A stretch of 64,000 nt of DNA from contig JBCCQN010000008.1 in NCBI GenBank assembly GCA_039024315.1, positions 1 through 64,000 of the forward strand, written 5' to 3'. Under the pieces are notes generated by a model. It was not told where the DNA came from and made no database searches. It saw only the letters and a list, made by a program, of their open reading frames with translations. This DNA comes from JBCAWW01 sp039024315 (GTDB lineage: Bacteria > Bacteroidota > Bacteroidia > J057). Below, piece after piece: positions 60,840-64,000 of this stretch. Positions within the stretch are counted from its first letter, which is position 1. Each line of letters begins with the position of its first letter. Both the position numbers and the translations under genes were made by a program.

Positions 60840-61696
60840 CCCTACTCAGCACAGGCTTATTGATCGGCTGTCTTTATGCTTTGATGGCCTTGGCTTTGAG
60901 CTTGAGTTATCGGGCTAGCGAAATTACCAATTTTGCGCAGGGCGATACCGCCAGCCTGAGCGCCTATCTTTTGCTGCTATGGGCGATGAATTGGCAATGG
61001 TCCCTCTATATAGCTCTACCCCTGGTGTTACTTTTTGCCTTTGGTCTCGGCTGGATGACAGAACGATTATTAGCCTGGATTCCCGATCCCAATCATTTCA
61101 AAAGTGTCATTTTGACGCTAGGTTTGCAGATTTTGTGCTTTGGGATCATCACGAGTATTTGGGGTTCAGAGCAGCAGAGCCTCCACATCTTTCCTCAAGC
61201 GGATCTACTCACCCTTGGTCAATGGCAATTCAACAGCCGCGATCTCATTAGCTTTGGAGTAGCCGTATTGCTAATGTTAGGCGTTGGGGTTGGTTTACGC
61301 TACAGCAGATTGGGTTTAATGATTCAGGCCAGCCAGCAAAATCCAACTGCGGCTCGTCTGCTAGGTATTTCGGTGAGCAAGATGAGGGCTTTGAGCTTTG
61401 GCATCAGCGGGATGATCGGAGCGATTGCCGCTTTGCTGATCAGTCCTATCGTCAGTCTTGATCCGAGTATGATGTGGGAGCCTTTGCTCAAAGGTTTTGC
61501 CGCGGCAGTTTTGGGAGGCATGCGTTCTTTAAAAGGGGCGATACTCGGTGGATTATTGTTGGGTATTGCCGAAAGTTTTTTTGGGTATTACATCTCGCTG
61601 CCCTATAAATCCTTACTGGCCTTGACCTTGATCGTGATTGTCCTTTGGCTCAAGCCCCGTGGCTTAGGGGAAGCAAAACATCAAATCAAGCTATGA
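60830..61696 (+). CDS. livH: Branched-chain amino acid/urea-type ABC permease, LivH-like
   Basis: This 288-aa polytopic membrane protein has the LivH-type opening LLIGCLYALMALALSLSY, then TNFAQGD, and the family segment GRMIQA-like LGLMIQASQQNPTAARLLGI. The coupling helix part is MRALSFGISGMIGAIAA, and GMRSLKGAILGGLLLGIAES is at the end. It overlaps the LivM-like stop and, by an ATGA at 61693, the ATPase start, so the three genes are translationally coupled. No binding-protein gene is near. Confidence 0.85.
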   Translation: MVITLLSTGLLIGCLYALMALALSLSYRASEITNFAQGDTASLSAYLLLLWAMNWQWSLYIALPLVLLFAFGLGWMTERLLAWIPDPNHFKSVILTLGLQILCFGIITSIWGSEQQSLHIFPQADLLTLGQWQFNSRDLISFGVAVLLMLGVGVGLRYSRLGLMIQASQQNPTAARLLGISVSKMRALSFGISGMIGAIAALLISPIVSLDPSMMWEPLLKGFAAAVLGGMRSLKGAILGGLLLGIAESFFGYYISLPYKSLLALTLIVIVLWLKPRGLGEAKHQIKL

Positions 61697-62400
61697 GCTA
61701 TTTATTGCAAATAGACGATTTGGGGCACCAATTTGGTGAGATTGTCGCTCTAGAAGCCGTAGACCTCAGCTTAGCGACGCAATCATGCTTGGCCATCGTC
61801 GGTCCCAATGGAGCGGGTAAGAGCACTTTATTTAATTGTATCAGTGGTCTTTATCGACCGCTGCGCGGAACGCTCAGTTTTAGAGGCCAATCCCTACTCG
61901 GCAAAAGCATCGAGCAAATCGCCCGTCTAGGTATCGCCCGCACCTTCCAGCAGCCCAAATTATTTGCCAGTCTGAGTGTATTGCAGCACTTACAACTCGC
62001 TCAAGCTCCATACGGACCGCTTCGCGGAACGCTTCCCCTGCTCAGACAAATTCTCGCTGATTGTGGCTTGAGTGCCCTGCAAGGTCAGAAGCCCCCAAGT
62101 CTCAGTTTTGGGCAGCAAAAATCCCTCTCCATCGCGCGGTGCCTCGCTTCCCATGCCCAACTGATCTTGCTGGACGAGCCCGCCGCTGGGCTTAGTGAAG
62201 CAGAAAAAACCGCTTTCATCCACTTGATTCAAGACCTGAGGACTAAATATCAATTCAGCATCCTCTTGGTAGAGCATCAACTGACGATTGTTGAAGCCTT
62301 GGCCGATGAGGTGCTATTGCTTGACCAAGGCAAGAGTCTCATACAGGCAAATTGGGAGGCAGTGAAGCGTTCCACGGAGTGGCAAAAATATAAAGGCTAA
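61693..62400 (+). CDS. livG: Branched-chain amino acid/urea-type ABC ATPase, LivG-like
   Basis: The ATG at 61693 overlaps the LivH-like stop (235 aa). It has Walker A GPNGAGKST (37-45), the Q-loop in RTFQQPKLF, signature LSFGQQKS (a variant of LSGGQ), Walker B LILLDEPAAGLS and switch histidine VEHQ. Three element A arms are translated: PLRGTL after LYR, PLRGTL again near residue 110, and KRSTEW at the C-terminus. The first replaces the usual P-x-S-G-x-I turn of LivG proteins. No LivF second ATPase or substrate-binding protein is beside it, so the system is incomplete here. Confidence 0.88.
   Translation: MSYLLQIDDLGHQFGEIVALEAVDLSLATQSCLAIVGPNGAGKSTLFNCISGLYRPLRGTLSFRGQSLLGKSIEQIARLGIARTFQQPKLFASLSVLQHLQLAQAPYGPLRGTLPLLRQILADCGLSALQGQKPPSLSFGQQKSLSIARCLASHAQLILLDEPAAGLSEAEKTAFIHLIQDLRTKYQFSILLVEHQLTIVEALADEVLLLDQGKSLIQANWEAVKRSTEWQKYKG
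61856..61876. repeat. Element A arm in the LivG-like gene, first
   Basis: ACCGCTGCGCGGAACGCTCA (61857-61876) is read as PLRGTL, the frame used in the array proteins (PHRGTL). Confidence 0.75.
62015..62035. repeat. Element A arm in the LivG-like gene, second
   Basis: ACCGCTTCGCGGAACGCTTC (62016-62035), again PLRGTL, 160 bp after the first and in the same orientation and frame. Confidence 0.8.
62365..62384. repeat. Element A arm in the LivG-like gene, third
   Basis: AAGCGTTCCACGGAGTGGCA, inverted relative to the other two; it gives KRSTEW five residues before the C-terminal end. Confidence 0.65.
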
Positions 62401-62488
62401 AAAAAACGCTCCTCTAGGTTACATTTTTATTTGGCTAGGGTACAGATAGGCAAATAGTCCTTAAGAGTAACCATAAAAAACCCTAGTA

Positions 62489-63097
62489 ATGAACTACAAT
62501 CACATCAGTCGTCTATTTACCCTTTTGATAATGGTAGCCCTCACCCTGGTAGCGTGCAAAGATCCCAATACCATGGAAGAAGAAGAGGAGGAGCAAACCA
62601 ACAACAATCCTTATGGCATCACCTTTGAAGAAATTGCAGATTTTCCAGTGGGAGAGAGCACCACTGTAAACGGAAATATCGATGATGGTATCGTGCTGCC
62701 TGACCTTGATTGGGCCGACCTCAGTAATGTTGCTTGTTTTCCTGGTACGCGCTTTATCGAATTTCAAGGTAAGCAGGAGTTTTATACCGTAAACATCCCT
62801 CAAGGCTCTGAATTGATCGTTACCGTAACGCCTACGGGTAGCAAGGAGCGAATCAACCTCTATGGTTATATCGATTTCAATGGCAACAACTTACCTCCAT
62901 TGACCAGTGTACTTTCTTGCGAAGCAGGCTATGAGCTTTATGTAGGCAACCCAGACTTGACCCAGCCAGGTGAGCCGCAATCCATCTCTTTTGCCCAAGC
63001 CGTCAACAAAGGATTCACTTGCTTTGTCGCTGTATCAGGAGCCAAAGACGTAGAGGCTGGAGAATACTCACTCGAATTTAGACTAGAGCCTTATTAG
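62489..63097 (+). CDS. Lipoprotein of unknown function
   Basis: This 202-aa protein has a lipobox LVAC (C23) and a glutamate run (MEEEEEEQT) right after it. Then comes a beta-rich domain with PDLDWADLSNVACFPGTRF, FYTVNIPQGSELIVTVTP and INLYGYIDFNGNNLPP. Repeated aspartates and glycines could bind calcium. I do not recognise the family; the aspartate-rich, jelly-roll-like pattern is like other Bacteroidota surface lipoproteins. It lies between the Liv genes and the EI24-like gene, and is followed by element B copy 6. Confidence 0.6.
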   Translation: MNYNHISRLFTLLIMVALTLVACKDPNTMEEEEEEQTNNNPYGITFEEIADFPVGESTTVNGNIDDGIVLPDLDWADLSNVACFPGTRFIEFQGKQEFYTVNIPQGSELIVTVTPTGSKERINLYGYIDFNGNNLPPLTSVLSCEAGYELYVGNPDLTQPGEPQSISFAQAVNKGFTCFVAVSGAKDVEAGEYSLEFRLEPY

Positions 63098-63099
63098 GA

Positions 63100-63263
63100 A
63101 GCTAGTAAAAAGTATTAAGTAGATAGTATTAAGTACAGAGTAGCAAGTATCCCGATAGCTATTGGGAGTATCTAGTACGAAGAATAATCGCTTTTCTACC
63201 CCATTGAAGTCGTTTTTCAAAGTCTTAATACTGAGTACTATTGTCTTACTACTAAATACTTAA
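63100..63263 (+). repeat. Element B copy 6
   Basis: The longest copy: TAGTAAAAAGTATTAAGTAG, AGTACAGAGTAGCAAGTAT, near-palindrome CCCGATAGCTATTGGG (63151-63166), AGTATCTAGTACGAAG, and TCTTAATACTGAGTACTATT. It fills the gap after the lipoprotein gene. Confidence 0.65.
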
Positions 63264-63287
63264 AGATACGGGAGGTAGAGAATTTGG

Positions 63288-63316
63288 GCCGGCCCCTTTA
63301 GGGTCGGCTATTTTTT
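63288..63316 (+). terminator. Terminator after the lipoprotein gene
   Basis: GCCGGCCC (63288-63295) pairs with GGGTCGGC (63301-63308), with one G-T pair; TATTTTTT follows on the plus strand. It overlaps the 3' end of the convergent EI24-like gene. Confidence 0.7.
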
Positions 63317-64000
63317 GTCTCATCTATGCGTTTGAGGGTGGCCACCGTAGCCGCAATAGTGGCAAAAGCGGGCGCGACAAACCAGCCCAGAAAAGGAATC
63401 GCAAAGAGTAACAAAAAGACGGTCCCATTGCCCAAAGCCAGACCGGCATGTTTACGCACAAAGCGAACACTGTCTCTGCGACCAAACTGCTTGCGCTCCA
63501 GCGTGTAATCCATATTACCAAAGCCAGCGTAATAGGCCTGTATCGCCAAGGTAAGAACCGTAGCGGCAATAGAACCAATCAGGGGGAGAAAGTTCAAAAA
63601 GAGGAAGAGAAAAGTGAAGATGAACTCGCGAATCAGATTGCGGATTGAGATCCGAATCCCCCTCCAGAGGTCCGAAATAAAGTTGGAGGTAATTTCAATT
63701 TTGTGGCCGCGAACAATTTCTTCCACTTTTTCACTGACCGGTCCCATAAAAGGGGCTGCGATGATAAGGACGATATATTTGCCAAAGAAGAAAAAGACGA
63801 TCAAAAAGGCTGTAATCACCAAAAAGTCAATTGCCCCGACTCCGACAATCTTATCAACCACCCATTGGAGAGAGCCCCAAAACCAGCCGTCCCAATCTGC
63901 CATCCCTTGGTTGATATTGGCTTCCAGCGTCTCCACATCCAGCCAGCTAATGGTCCCATAGTATAAGGCGCTCAACAAAACTACCGAAACGATGCCCGGT
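63298..64000 (-). CDS. EI24/CysZ-like membrane protein (5' end cut by window)
   Basis: At least 234 residues are visible and the frame remains open to the right edge, so the start lies outside. It has about five hydrophobic segments, including FLVITAFLIVFFFFGKYIVL, FIFTFLFLFLNFLPLIGSIA and a last segment ending FATIAATVATL. APFMGPVSEKVEEIVRG and QAYYAGFGNMDYTLER are characteristic of the EI24 family, to which the sulfate transporter CysZ belongs. The family members here may have another substrate. It is convergent with the lipoprotein gene, sharing a bidirectional terminator. Confidence 0.85.
   Translation of the reverse strand, partial: PGIVSVVLLSALYYGTISWLDVETLEANINQGMADWDGWFWGSLQWVVDKIVGVGAIDFLVITAFLIVFFFFGKYIVLIIAAPFMGPVSEKVEEIVRGHKIEITSNFISDLWRGIRISIRNLIREFIFTFLFLFLNFLPLIGSIAATVLTLAIQAYYAGFGNMDYTLERKQFGRRDSVRFVRKHAGLALGNGTVFLLLFAIPFLGWFVAPAFATIAATVATLKRIDETKNSRP

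Noticed and set aside
2301..62384. Element A arms as a CRISPR array or as ordinary rho-independent terminators
   Set aside because: The arms are irregularly spaced over the whole window, differ in sequence, are often inside genes and lack T-runs after them. There are no spacers of constant length and no cas genes.

Overview
The window looks like a chromosomal segment of a Bacteroidota bacterium, most probably of the class Saprospiria (a Saprospira-like organism). The support is a SusC/SusD outer-membrane pair, several proteins ending in a type IX secretion (T9SS) sorting domain, SprB-like and PKD repeats, a DUF2306 membrane protein, ECF sigma factors of the Bacteroidota type, and the absence of classical Shine-Dalgarno sequences. 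The genus is an inference; there is no rRNA or other taxonomic marker. I found no tRNA, rRNA, CRISPR array, transposase or phage gene.

Layout. 1-171: start of a TonB-receptor-like gene, cut by the window edge. 294-6973: housekeeping genes (thioredoxin-like protein, glycosyltransferase, flavodoxin-fold oxidoreductase, Crp-type regulator, rsmA, M17 leucyl aminopeptidase, pdxA). 7147-13213: a DUF2306 protein, a decayed alpha/beta hydrolase copy, a MORN-like lipoprotein, a YHYH lipoprotein, an ECF sigma / anti-sigma / Spy-like operon, and the intact hydrolase. 13234-21336: a SusC/SusD nutrient-uptake pair with a large FG-GAP/VCBS surface protein. 21720-30329: a DUF4846 protein, a MacB-type ABC efflux system with its periplasmic adaptor, and a TPR hybrid histidine kinase. 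30680-32541: a LOG-family protein and a double-DTG aspartyl protease with a PDZ domain. 32699-50853: five tandem paralogous secreted proteins of about 1170 residues each, all on the minus strand. 50975-64000: small membrane and envelope proteins, a CotH-like protein, two paralogous barrel-like proteins, a histone-deacetylase-like enzyme, a SLOG-like protein facing an 8xMP-like membrane protein, a Tat-exported GDSL lipoprotein, a Calx-beta/GH16 glucanase, a three-gene Liv-type ABC transporter, a lipoprotein, and an EI24-like protein cut by the right edge.

Two dispersed repeat families overlie this gene map. Element A is a palindromic unit of about 20 bp (close to AAGCGTTCCGCGAAGCGGTG, or its complement). 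I count 23 clear arms, occurring singly and as inverted pairs, and more than half lie inside reading frames, where they are translated. Element B is a degenerate intergenic repeat of roughly 100-160 bp, usually carrying the perfect palindrome CCCGAAAGCTTTCGGG. The in-frame spread of element A resembles in principle the Rickettsia palindromic elements and is the strongest candidate here for something undescribed. The five-gene adhesin-like array, with one visibly mosaic member, is the second.
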